Assembly (NCBI RefSeq): GCF_964340395.1
Contig: NC_135559.1
Location: 11,992,759 to 12,056,758, forward strand
DNA: 64,000 nt
Source: Glandiceps talaboti
Taxonomy: Eukaryota > Hemichordata > Enteropneusta > Spengelidae
Direction of reading: 5' to 3'
Below, piece after piece: positions 13,106 to 27,792 of the stretch. A model generated the notes under the pieces. That model ran no database searches and had not been told where the DNA came from. It saw only the letters and a program-made list of their open reading frames with translations. Position 1 is the first letter of the stretch. Each line of letters opens with the position of its first letter. Made by a program: the position numbers and the translations under genes.

Positions 13106-16100
13106 CAATTGCATCCAACGCTCGTGATGTAAACATAATTTCAGATTCGAGGTCATTCAGACGAAGAGCTGCACTATTTCACTGATTTGAAGGATTGGAT
13201 AAACCAATTTCTAAAAAAGAATGGGAATATGAAAGCATCTGTAATAGGACACAACATGCTTGTTGAGCAGGTGGGTGTCGTAAACATTAAAAGTTAATTG
13301 GCAAAGTCGATAGGGAAAGACAAACAACAGCAATTGAAAGACATAACACACTTCAAGAGTCAAGCAACAGAGATGCATATCTCGTAGATCATGGGGTGTA
13401 CCCTTAGCCTATACGTGAAACAGGTGTTCTTTAAAATCTCCACATTTAATTGCATATGGAAACCTAATAAGAATAAGCAATTCACATTCTCCTTTGAATA
13501 TATTTCTGAGAGACATTTGGGGAATGTCATAAACATGCATGATATATCATGACGTATTAGTGTCATTCTTTTGTAGGTGCTGAGATTGGTCCATACTTGT
13601 GTCAAATTTGGATACTATAACAATAAAGACATAGAGAAATTGTTGAAACCAATGATGAGTATGATTAATGGGAAGAATGACACATGGGAAGGAAAAAAAG
13701 ACAGGGATTTCACGGAAAAAGGAAGATTTAATCAAAGTGGCGAAAACAAAGCAGTTGTTGACGCCAAACTAAAGTATGTAAAGTTATTAGTATTTCGGAG
13801 ATTTGTGTGTTTTTGTGCCTTCCCCCGCGTGAAATATAGAGGAACTGGGTGAAATGCTACTAGCCAATTGTTATTATAAACCATCTGTTTTTACTTCAGC
13901 CATGAGCTATGTTACTACTGTTCTATTGCAGAGACCAAATCTAGAGTCATAAGAGAAATAATGTAAAACAATGTTTCGGCTCTTGCTATGATAACTTTGA
14001 ACAATTTTAAATTTGAGAAAACATTTTCCTCAATATTCTCGGTACAATGCCAAGTACAACTTGGAATGCAAACACAATAGACCGCCAATATTACTTCTCG
14101 TGTCGTGATGTCATTTTCAGGGCAATGGATGTTTTAGACTTGATCTTCAATTTGCGGTTTAACACGAGACTGGAGAATTTCATCGCGCTCTTTAAGAAAG
14201 TCTACCTTCGGAGGAGTGAACATTCAGGCAATGATCGACGGAGGACAATAAGAGAGGTATATTGATTCGTAAGGGGAAATAAGATGATTTTAGAAAATAT
14301 TTTTCACAAAGCTGTTATTAGTCTGTCACTTAAATATGTTCTTCCATATTCATTTACTGTGTTAGTACTTATAAAGATCTTCAGTAATGAAAATGCCTAC
14401 AATTTCGGCGTGAGCCATATGTACGAAAGACATAGTTGCTCTGTATGTATCTGTGTCCTGATTTTATGTTCAGTACCTTGACATCTTCAATGACCTCCTT
14501 TTTTGTTTAAAAATCTGTGTGACGTAATTTAGTTACGTCACAGCCTAAGTAATCCATGTTCATTCCACATGTCCTGCTATGTGTGTATGTGAGTAAGGTA
14601 ATTTCGATACTCAAATCCAATTTATTTATCATCAAAAGGTCAATTTTGTTTCTTCAACAGCGGTTTCAAGAAAGTGTGAGAGGTATTATAGACATTGGTA
14701 ATCATGACATAGAACATTTTATGGATGAAGACTTTAAAGTGTTAGATGATGACAATGGGTAAGAACGTGTCATATTATTATGGTATGGATGCACCAACCA
14801 CAGCATAGTAGTAGTAGTAGTAGTAGTAGTAGTAGCTTGTGCAGTGACTGCGAAGCAGGCGTGTAGCGGCTCAGTGGCTAGTATGCATATGCGTCCTGTA
14901 TACTATGTCATTTTTTTGGGCTGGTTTTACCCAAGGATGCATTGCGGCGCAATAACTACGCATGCGCATTCTATATGTTATATTAGGCGCATTCTCCTAG
15001 CAGAGGACGCTATCTACAATATCATTGTGAGGCAGCCCTGGCAACCGGTCACAAATGAATCTTTCCTGTACGACGTTTATGGGCTTTGCCTAGTTATGAA
15101 AATAGTAGTCATAGTAGTAGTAGTAGTAGTAGTAGTAGTACTACTACTACTACTACGGTATTTATGGTAATATAGTAAATAAAATAATATACCAACATAT
15201 AATGCAAGTGGTCTTCCAGTGACTACCGATACTAGCCATGTCTCAGTAAGTATTATAAATCAACAACAAATGACGAAAGATGCTCACATTTAAGTTCCCG
15301 TCCCATTTTTGTCTGATATTAACATCTTATTAAACATGGTAACATACTGACCAGTTTTTATTCTAACTCTTACAGTGTTATTCAGTCTGCTGTCGATAGC
15401 CTTACAGATATGTTCCGGGAAACATCAAACAGACATATCAAAAAACTTGTTCCCATTCTCATGGTATGGTGAATTTGTTTGTTTGTTTGTTGATATTCTA
15501 CTATTGAATTCGCCTTTAAAATATAACATGATACATATGTGTGGCAATCTCTTCCGATATCATGTTGCATTGCTTTACATTCAATCTTTACATCTGTGGC
15601 ATAATCTCAAGTTCATCTGTTTGTTTTAATTTTCTACAGGACTTATCAAATTACGAATATGATGAGATGATTCAAAAATCCATGTATCTCTTAAATCGCC
15701 ACTTTTCCGCTTACTCAAATTTGTTCGATAGAGCTGTACAGGCACAGGTTAGTAGAGAGAGATATTGTATACAAAAAGAAGTCAAATGCCCACAGTATTT
15801 CTCGATAAATGTCCTCTTTAATTAAGACTGCCATTAATTGTGAGCATCATAATGTTCCTTCGAAACTGTGTAATCAGTTAGGATCCTTGCATGGTGTTAT
15901 TTTGTCCAATTGTTTGCCGTTTCTCTGTGAGCACGTTACGGTGATACTTGATGATTCTTCGGTCTCGGAGTGGAGAACATGAACAAAATAGCAAGATAAG
16001 AGTTTGCCAAGAATTCAGGACGAAATCTGTCAGGTACAAAAGGCATCAACATTATATCCCACACCTTCAGCCGGAATAAAATTGAATGTTAACTTCACAT

Positions 16101-19100
16101 TTTGAGTATTCTCAGCTTTTTATTTCTTGGTAGGTACTACTGACCAAAAATTCTGTTGGAGTGTTACAATGGTGTGACGAAAACCTTCCCGTACTTCGAC
16201 GACTTTCAAAGACTAAATTAAGCGACGACCAGTGCACAAGTATGGGGGAAATTCTGGACAAGATGATCGCGTAAGTATGATGCTTATGGGTTTGTTTTGG
16301 AAACTAATATCTGTGATTTGTTTACTTGAATGGTGATGGTATACCAGGCAAACAAAATGATATTTAAGGATAGAGAGAAAAAGGTCACAAACAGGTATAT
16401 AATTGTGAGTGATCTCTTTGATTGCATGACTTGGTAGTCGACCCAAAAAGAGAAAATAAAAGATTTTGGCATATATGCTAAGTAAGTGATGAATGTAAAT
16501 AATTTCGTCTTCCAAAAACCTGTAAAATACGTGATTTTGTGACGTATGTAGACGTAGACTAGACCAGGGGCCTGGAAAGTACTAATGTCTTATTTTCTAA
16601 CAGGTATTGTTCATTGAGTGATAGTGCAGAGGAGAGTCATTACATTAACCAGACTATCCTGTACAACTTTGGTGTTCTAGATGACATCTTTGACATTCTT
16701 GCTAAGGAAATCAATGTGAAGGCGTTGGTATGTAAAGGGATTACTCAAAGTACAAAATGACAATGTTAAGGCAATGCGTTAAATGGTCATTTGCAGCTCA
16801 TCCAGTCAGTACATCACATCATACGATAAACTGATTTGATGTGCGATTCACAAGTGGTGTTGTTGCTTGAACATTTCAAGGTGCTATAAAATGAATTATA
16901 AAGAATTATACCAAATTACAACATATCCCGATTGTCATTCAAACTTTTGAGATTCAATTGTGAACATGACGAATAGGAAACATGGTACATATATTAACGG
17001 ATATTTCATAAATAGAGGCGTTTGATAAATAATATTTCCTAATAATAAATTTTATAGTATTTTAAGCTCAGACACATATTTTATTTGAAAATATCATTTA
17101 ATTGTCCCCTTTGTATATTCAATAGGAGCAATATGGAGGTCTTCAGAAAATATTCAAGAAGTGTTTCATCTTTCTAAAAGTGATCTCCAGGTATGTTTCA
17201 AAATATATAATGCGGTAGCTCTGTATGATTATTGTACATCACATACACTAGCAATACAAAGTAAAAAAACAACAACAATCATTCAGATGATGACAAGAAG
17301 ATCATGATACTGTGTACAATGTAGTAATTATTTATTGTGTAATGTAATCATGTTTTCCCTACCCCCCCCATACATACATATTTTATATATTATATATATA
17401 CATATACATATATTTCTGTATGGATCAAAAGACTGAAATTTTACCACAAAAGACGGAATAGTTAAATATCTTTAGCATTCTAACATTCTAACTATTAATT
17501 TGACTTTTCACACTTCTATCTCTTTTCAAGCCTTTCGCATCCTAGATTTCCTTTGCATTAATTATTGTTGCTGTCTCACTTACTGACCTGATGGTGCTCT
17601 GTTATCAGGGCGAAAGCTAGTCCGAAATTTTGGATACCCTTTTGGTCTTGTTTTGTTGAGACCATCCAGGACTCATTTCTGTTCTTATATATATGAAATG
17701 GTATTTCTGTATATTTTAGAGATAATGACGTAATACAGATGAGGTTGTATGATAGACTGGATGTATTACTCAATGTCAAAGGTGCTGAGGTAGAAATGGC
17801 TAAAGCACTGACTGAGGTACGAACGAATAAAATTGTTCTCTATCGGGTTAAAATGGCGCACTTTCAGGTATAAGAAGATTGCTTTATATGTACTAATTCT
17901 TTAAGAACAAAAGGCTGCAGCCTGCTCTTGTGAAATCCTGTATGTTTTACATTGCTGATTAATTGAAGGAAACGAGTGTCGTTTTAGGTACAATGCACCA
18001 CTTTCAAGTAAAGTTCCATTAGTAGTTAAGACTATTACCTGACAGATACCTGGCGAATGCTTCGATGAGCTACCAGTATTTCTTGATGCAATATAAAGTT
18101 AAATTTGTGAACATAAACATCATACCTCTATTGATTTGTTGATATTAGTTATCTGGATCTGTTATTTAGTAATGTTTACAGGTATCCAAATTACAGACAT
18201 TCTGTGGTTCAGAATTTAATGAAAGGGGAAACCAGAGTACCCGGAGAAACCTGCATCGTTGGATCATGTAGTCATACTGATGACATTGATACATATTAAT
18301 TTTAATCAATCCTTATTTTTTTCTGATTTCTTAAGGTATTTACAGGAAACAAGAAGACCTGTTTGACCATAAAAGAACACGAGGTCCAGAAGATAATGCT
18401 CATGATAAAAGAACATTCAAATGAAGTCCCAGAATTTCTTGATTTACTTAATGCAGTTGTCAAGGTAAATGAATAATCTTTGAATATTGACCATTTCAAA
18501 TTATTCAAATCCCAAATGTTTTTACTTTTTACTTTTTACTTTTTTAAAAAGAATTATCGATTACTTTGTCGATTACCAATAAATGTGATACTTTGAATGA
18601 ATGACGGCAAGTGTGAAGTAATGCATGTAATAGTGGCGCTATCATATATGTCACAATATGCACATCTTGTCGTTGTTTCTGATTGGAAAATAATCAATTG
18701 TGAGTGACGTTTATTCGCGGATGAACACCCTATGTATATTCCATTTCTAAAATTTCCTCTATGTTCTATTCTCTTTCTTACTTTTATTTTCTCTGTATAT
18801 GGGCAATTGTTCTGAAAAAAAGGTGTTAAAATACTGTTCAATGAACGATATTGTTACAGTTAGACGTAATGGTCATATTCGTCTTTCCAATTAGGTAGAA
18901 GAACTGAATTTGCCTATCAAACGAAACCAGTTATTTGTAATGAAATTCTTCATGCAATACAGATCAGATGTGGCTACAGTTATCGACCAATTTGAGACCC
19001 AACAACCGAGGTATGAGCTTGAATTACTTTCCATTTTGAGCGGGTAAATTATTCAATACCAAAATACACATAGCTGCGTAGAGAAAATCTTTTCCCCAAT

Positions 19101-22100
19101 GAAATGTTTCGAAACTAAAGCAAGAGAAAAATAATAGTAACTGTACTTGGTTTCTATATGCGCTTATTGAGTAAACTATCGTTGTGATGTTTCAAATAAA
19201 TCGAACGAAGTTATGGTAAGGAAAGGGTTCAGTGCACATTGTGTGGCAAAACTATCAGATTGGACCACACACGGATTTTAGATTAGAAAACAAGCATGCA
19301 TTCTGGATGCGAAATATGTTGTTTCTTGTATTCACAGAATGGACGTGCTGAGGGCTTTAGAAGGGAACAAAGATTTATCATACATGCTAGCCTTGGTTGA
19401 TCTATTGGCTACATGTGCTGAGGTAAGTCAAGACTGTTGTAAGGCTACAACCCAGGTGATGGTACAAGTGACCAACTCTGGTAGGGGTGTGCGCTCAGTA
19501 CAGCTACCAATCCCATACCCTATTTTGATAAAAAACCAATACCACATTAAAATTTAAAAAAAAAACTTGGCCAACTGGTTGTATAGGACATGTACATTTT
19601 GTTATAGTAGATATATGTACAAAATGTTGCGGAATGTGAAGTGTGCATTCCTTAGATATAGCTTAATTACTCAATTAATTATGCAAATTTCTCATTAACA
19701 CTATAAGCTACATCAACAAGCATTATAACACATGTGCTTTCGTATGTTTAATGTATATGCAATCAAACTGAATTTGAAGTATGCATTTATTAGATATAGC
19801 CTAATTATCGAAAACAACTATTCTGCACCGATGATTCTCTTTGCTGCTAGCTGTCCAGACGACTCTCTCAATTGCATTCAACTCATCGCTGGTGATGTTG
19901 TTAAACCAGATGGTGATGGCATACGTTAAAATACTCTCTATGGCAGTGCGGTAACCAGATTTAAACTGAATGCCTTCTGCAAGGGCAAACCATAGGTTTT
20001 TGCTCCTACGCACATTGTTGGAATGCAATCTTATTAAGATGTGTATAGCCTAAGTACCGAAAATTATTAATTATGCACATTAATCATGAAAACTAAAAGC
20101 TATGCCAACAGACTTTATGGAATATGTTTGTTTTGTTATGGTTGATGTAAATGCCAAATTATATTGAATTTGAAGCTTACATTCTTAAGATTTGGCTGAA
20201 TTACCAACGCTCATTAATTATGCAAATTACTCATAAAAGTACAAGCATCAACAAGCACTATAACACCTATGCGCTTTATGTTTAATGTATTTACCAAATT
20301 AAATGAAGTATGCATTTTTAAGATAAAGCCTAATTAATGAAAAGATGATTATGCAAATTAATCATAAAAATTAACCTAATATCAGTGAAAATATAACATC
20401 TATTGGTCTTTACATCCCCTGAAACGTTCCATGTATGTATCTGATATTATCTGAGACTGATGACATTCCTTCTAATTACCTGACCACCGAAATATTTCCC
20501 AGAATTGGAAATAATTAACATCACGTATTTTCAAACGAAATACATGATTTCCACTACTGCCCATATTCGAATTCGTGTCAGCAATATACCAAAGAATGAT
20601 GTCAAGAACTACAAGGTGTTAATTATGATATGATGGCCACGGGCATGCGTGTCCAAATACAAAATGTCCCGGGTGTTAATTTGTTCGAGCTCTCTGGACT
20701 TCACAGCATTATTTACTAATCTGTGTGTGTGAGCGCGTGCGTGCGTGAGCGAGCAAGTGTATATTTATGTGTGTGTCTGTGTACCTGCGTGTGTATGTGC
20801 ATTTGTGTTTGTTCCAAGACGGGATGCTCCAATAAATGATACTCCACAATTACCGTACCACTTTGCGCGCATATAATTTTGATATGTTTGTTTATTTTAT
20901 TAGGGAAAGAACTCCTTCATTGAGTCAATCTGTCAGACGATCTTCACAATTCAGGATTTACTATCAGTTCTCCTCGACGAAACAATCAGCAACAAAATCA
21001 AGAAACCGTTTGCTAGGTTCCTACTATGGGTGTATATGAACACTGGTACTGGGACTTTGGATAGTGGAGCAGACGACCTCTCACACGATAGGCAAGAGAA
21101 ACATTCAGTTTTAAATTTTTTCAAAAATAGATGGATAACGTGAAAAATAAACTAAAATTTCAGCGTACAAAAATTAAGCGATATTTCTAAAAAGCAATGT
21201 ATCTACGCGTGGCGTGGAGTCAAGAGCGACTGTCTCTGAATCTGCAAGTTGCCAATCTTGAGACTTTCCGCTGTTATTTCCTTCTGAATGGATTATGTGC
21301 TTTCACAAGATTTAAACCGCCAATGCGTTCTAGTCAACCCAGCTGTATGATGGGGACCTGGTAGGACAGATACTGTTTTATAGGTGATCGAAATGTATAG
21401 ATGCTAAATGTTACAAATGTTACAAAAAATGCAATTGATAGTGAGTTGTCTTAGACGTTGATGAAGTTATTGGGGATTGATGTGGTGGTGCTGGATGCAG
21501 GGGTCCATTTGTTTAATGGTGATGAGTTATTATTTATTATTAGCCATAATTATCGTACTAAATAGATAACACGTTTTTATTTGAAATGTGAAGTTCCCAG
21601 TTCAAATAAAGATAATTTTTAACTTAAAAGTTAACATTGTATTGAATCTTTAAAATGTGACTCATTAATTCATCTATATCGTCCATTACATCCAGGGACT
21701 TTTGGCAGATACTGGAAAACCTGAATGAGGTTATTGAAACAGAAGGAAGTGGACATGAATCTTCATATTTTGTTCTGGAAGGTGTATTTCCTTTACTCGA
21801 GGTAGGAATATCAATATTTTAGAAACCTTTCAAATATTATTTCATACGTTATGGCTTTAATTGTTTTACAAACAGATACCAAACAGACAATATACCAAAT
21901 GTCTCAAAGTCCTTCTAATCAGTAACAACAATTATTAGGCGAAACAAAATTGTGTAATTCGGAATCCTATAACATGGCCTCAGAGAAATAGGGTATGTAG
22001 GTCGAGATCCTATTTTATATTATATTTTTAATTCTTTTTTTATTTAATTTTTTTAGTTGTTTTTTGTTTCATACAAATATTACTTCGAGACAAAACCAAA

Positions 22101-23329
22101 CAAAATGTCATTCAGAATACCCCTTCTGTGATAGTTTGATGAAATATGTACAGGCATCACTGGGGAAGAATACAGAGGCGTATGAAGGTCAAGAAGACAA
22201 ACAATTTCTTATCTTTTCATTTTAAATGTTTAAAAAAATGTTTAGGGTCGGCGGCGTCAACTAGAGATGGGAAACACATTTTTAAAAACAAAATTTCCAT
22301 ATGAATTAATGAACTTATAGGAAAACAAAATTATGATAATCATATTAACAGCACTTTTTCGTTTTCCAGGAGATTGCTATCAGAAACTATTCCCTTTTGC
22401 AACCATGTAATTTTAAATGTACTTACAGTGCGCAACCAAAACAGCCGCCATAATGCGTACCCTAAACTGTTGTCTGCTCTCAATCAAATGCAGGTTTTCT
22501 GTAAGCAGATCTACCACAAAGACGAACAGTATCCTCAAGAAATTCAAACCCTAAATAAGCTTACTCGAAGTATTATGGTAAGTAATGGCATTTTTATGGA
22601 ACCAAAAACTACCTACCCACGTACCTACATACCTACATACCTACCTACCTACCGACCTATCTAGCCCTACCTAACCTAGCTAGCTACCCTACCTGGCTAA
22701 TACCTATCGAATCTAGCTAGATAGCTACTATCCTACCTAATTACCTACGGTGTCTTCAACAATACTACCACAAATGGAAGATAACACGTCTTTTTAAGCA
22801 AAATCTAGGCCCGTTTCTGTCTGCTTCTATCTACAGTACATTTCAATTCTGGGGACCTTGTGCTGTTCATGTAAAATTAATTCGCTATAGTTGCTGATTA
22901 TCACCAACAACTAATTTTACGTGACGTACAAAAAAAGAGAATGTTTTTGAAAGGTCATTGCCCGGAAGAAGACGCATCAACAAAATGATACTTTCACACG
23001 AAATGGAAAATAAAAGAAATGTCTGAAGAGCAGCAGAAATAGGAATTGAAAAGATAGATACTATTAGATGCTATTTTCTGTTTTATACACTTAGGCCTTT
23101 GTGAAAAGAACTCACACATCAATACACAATAAGACTCATTTGGAGACAATGAAGTCAGCCACAACAGCATTACTAAACGTGACTGAATTACCCGATGATG
23201 AGGTAAGTAAAAGCTTGTGTTTTTTGGGTATTTGAATTATGTTCGTCAAAGTGAAACAATCATTTTATATTTATGGGAGTGCCAGTAAAAAAAGTGTGAT
23301 GAGGGAGGGCGAAGGAGGGAGGGGAGAGG

Positions 23330-23378
<49 letters not shown>

Positions 23379-26208
23379 TTCGAGTTAACATAATAGTTTG
23401 TTTTAAAAACTGTGAAACTGCAATATCTGAGTTATACTGTTTTTCCTTAAAGGTAAAGACGTTCCTGTCAACGTGTCTTAACAACTCTGGATATCAAAAT
23501 GTCAAAAGTACTGCTAGAATGGTTAGTATTACATTTCAAGTTTGACTTTGCTAATTTTAATACCGCCTCACTGCATTCCAATATCCATTAAAGTTATTTT
23601 CGTTTACTTACCACTAACAGATCGGTTGTTGGTAAGAAGTTGGTAAGGAATCCTCTTGTATGTTAGGAGGAAAAATTTGTATTTAAACACGCATGCCCTG
23701 CATGGTCACCATGTCATTATTAACACCTAGTAGTTCTTGACATCATTCATTGGTGTATTGCTGACACGAATTCGAAATCTAGGCAGTAGTGGAAATCATG
23801 TAATTCTTTTTGAAAATATGTGATGTGCATGTGTGTCAAATTTAAACTATTTGCTGATGACGGAAACGTGTTTATCCCAATGCCTTGTTGAGAGATAACA
23901 ATCTAAGAATTCCCGAACATTGTTGTTGTTCTGGAGAACGCTGCAAATAAAGTGGTTGTATTCACTTGAACAAATGATATACTTAAGCTTCCGCCAAGTT
24001 TCAAGAACAATAATCAAGAGTAAAGTTAAGAATGGTGTAATCAAATACAACAACTATGTACATAAGGTTTACTGGAATATATGATTAAAAATAAAAAGGC
24101 GTTTGGTTATTGCGTTTGCCATTGTTCATTCTCAAGATTAAGCTTACAATTGATAATCATTTCTACTACAACTACCGACATCAGACTGTGGACAAACGGA
24201 ACCTATTACAAACCTGGAAAATAAACAAATGAATTGGATTGATATCACGTGGCTCAGCATGTTGGAACAGCATAGACCTGTGTTACACACCATGGTTTGA
24301 TAACAAAAGCTTTATGTCCACCAGGGGAACTGGGAATGTATTTGTGAACGTCAACTATTATGTAAAGTGGCTATAAAGCCTTTTTTATCAAATGATGGAA
24401 TGTAATGTCTCTGTACTTCCGACATACTGTGCCAAGTGTTCTTAATCCAATTCAGTTGTTTGTAGAGTTCTTCCATGGTTTGATGTCGGCAGTTGTGTAT
24501 AACAAATTGTTTAAATTGTACACGATTAAACTATGTAGATTGCTCAGGTTGGATTTATTTTATTTTACATTGACAATAAATTCTTCTTGACAAATTAAAG
24601 GAGTATGAAAATCGGTACAAAGAGGAGACAGAGGTTAATCGTTTACTGAACGTGTTTGCCGAGAACTTCAAGTTGGCTTATGGAGGTGAAAATAAAGTTG
24701 GTGTTCAATTGAGGAGGGGCCAGGACATGGAAAGAGGTGAGGAAAAAGAAAGGGGGAATAGGAAGGAAGTAACAAAGTCTTAGTAACACACCTGACGTAT
24801 GAATATAGGGGGGCTTTGTAACTTAGTGTCTATGACGAGAACTGACAAGATTTCAGGTGACGAATATTTTCTGATTGAAAACAATGTTTGGGAAATGATA
24901 TAAACATACATCTGCAAGCATAATTTCATGTTCGAATGAAACATTGTGAAACATTTGTTGATTTGAAACGTTTTGACTCGCATTTCAAGCGCTACAGAAC
25001 AATGGCATAGAAACGAGTTATCCTGACGTAGAACAAGCAGGGTATAAATCACATATTTCTTGTTCACACAAGTTCAATTTGGCATGCGTACGGTACAATA
25101 ACCAAATAATGCCACTGTGCGTAAAATAAATCTTCCACGTTTTACAGATACACTGTGAAATGTTGTGCACTGGTGTTTACTGTGAATGATTTATACATAG
25201 AAAGATGATTTGATTGTTGATCTTCCACCAGAATACTCTGAGGTAGATGGAGATGAAGAGTTGCCTCTTGGTGAGGAATTCCAACACCATGTCAAGTGTT
25301 TCATAACCAAACATAAGTCCCCTAACCCTACAAACACTCAACAAGTGACGTCAGGTACACGAAACAATCAAATTGGACCCATAGAACCTGCAATGTATGG
25401 TAGAGAACTCGAGGAAGTCGAGTAAGTGCATAAACCTGTACATTTGTAACAGTTGTGTCCTATATATACGTATGAACAAGTACAACATTTATATAAGTAT
25501 AAACTCTGTGCGATATTCCTTAAGAGCATTGTGAATTTGTAATATATTCATTACTACAATGGTTTATTTTAAACGCAACTGACCTGAGTACCTGATATTG
25601 GTAGTTTAATCATACAAAATTGAACCTGCGCTCGCTGCAACTGAGACATGTTTTTTTCATATTGTGGTGATAATAACGATGATATTCATTATACAACTGC
25701 ATCCACATTCACACTCAAACCAGGTCACATTTTTCGCTTGTCAGAGGCAACCTGGTATTATACACATTGTTTTATGTTTTGATTCCACTTTTTGTTGGGA
25801 ATTCATTTGTTCGAATGACGCGTTTATTGAAAGAGTGTTACCTACTGGTTTACGACTACTTCTAACCCTATTTTTCAGCCTACTTCTTAACCTTCGCATG
25901 AAAGATGTGTTCCCCATCAAAGTTTACAAAGAAACTAAGCCTTGACCCCCAAAGCATTACAGTAACCATACTAATATGTTTATGTTGAGTGATATGATAT
26001 ATATATAGTTTTGGTAGTTCTGGAACTCTTTCTTGGTTGTAAATCGGAGTTTCACGCATAGTGCGATCATCAAACAACAGTTGTCTGATGATCGCACTAT
26101 GCGTGAAACTCCGAGTTACAACCAAGAAAGAGTTCCAGCACTACCAAAACTATTGCGCTCTGCCACTGCGGTATAGAGCACTGTTTTAGCAGATTGATAC
26201 TCACCGAG

Positions 26209-26244
<36 letters not shown>

Positions 26245-27735
26245 CAATATTGTAGGGAAGAGGAACATCCAGATGATGAGGATTTTGATGAACATTCACC
26301 GGACTTAGTTAACATTCTTCCTGAAAATAGAATGACACAGTTGATGTCTTCACGATATGCAAATGCTCGTAAGCTAGTGGAACAGCTCAAGTAAGTACTA
26401 GCTATCGCTAAACGTACTCTTGTTGTTTCAATTCAAGAAAACGTGTGCGAAAGAAGAGTTCTTTTGAACGCAAATCAAACACATTCATTCAACTGTTTGG
26501 TTTAACGATGTGACTCACTCTACACGTACACTCAGTAAGAGGTTTGTTAACTCTTCTAACAAATCTAGAGATCCCGGACCGAAATCGTATTAGTATAACA
26601 TTTGTCATATGTGGAAAGGTTGTTGCAACACAGAAATATTCTTGTTTTTCAGAATCTCTGGACAAAACCCCAAAGGTAGTGAGAGGGAGCGATTACAACA
26701 GGAAACGTTGGACGTGAAATGTCTGCAGGTATATATTTATAAAGCCTTTGATTCCGATAGCTGTGGGCATCAAAAGCACTCGTAATGACTTGTCAAACTA
26801 ATACCAATCATGTAGTGAGTCTGCTTACAATTGAAATGAATCTTGTTAAAAGTGAACATACCAAATATTGAAATTAAGAGGCGATGGTAGCAGAAAGCGA
26901 AAAGAGGTTGGTTTTCATTGATAAAACAAATGCCAGTGATGGTATAAGCAATACCATTAAATTCTAAGTTTGTCCTGAAGTAAATCATGCACATGAAATA
27001 CGACGGCATCCGTCCAATTTACTCTATTACTGAACAAGGCGAGGTGAACAACTTATTTAGAATTCAGTTGTTTTGAAATAACATTTCTTTTTAATCGTTA
27101 AGAACAAAATCTTAACATAGACACCCAGACATTAAACTGATTAAAATCTGATGTGGTGAAAGCGGCTGGATGCCGTCATTTACATCTATTTCCATCTTCC
27201 TATCGTTTGGTTTGTTCCGGGTGATCGCCGTTGGAAGGCGGCCATCACCCATAACAAAACAAATGACACAAAACGATGGAAATAGCGGTAAATAAAGCAT
27301 CTAGTCGCTTTCATCACAGCAGATTTTATTCAGATTGCACACATATGTACATTATATATACTGAGGTATCCACGCAGTATTGTTATTTAAAATGAATGAT
27401 TCCTGGTCATAAGTAAGGACACATGCTATCGCCATGTCTTCGGTCAATTGCATAAATATTTCTTCATTATAATATTCCTCGAGTCATTCAGCCTTCATAT
27501 TGATGTGTTGCAAACTTCACTGTAGACATGTATATTTCACCCTTTTCGTAGCTACTGAGGACCTTAATTCACAACGAAGAACGACAGCTGCCCGAGGATT
27601 GGAGTGAAAATCCCAAGAAATACGAAGTGTAAGTACAATTAATCAATTGTGTGAATTTCATTTGCTTACATAAAAAAAATGTTTTCAGATGTTCAAAAAA
27701 CCACCCCATTTTCATTACACACCATTGGCTTATTG

Positions 27736-27792
<57 letters not shown>

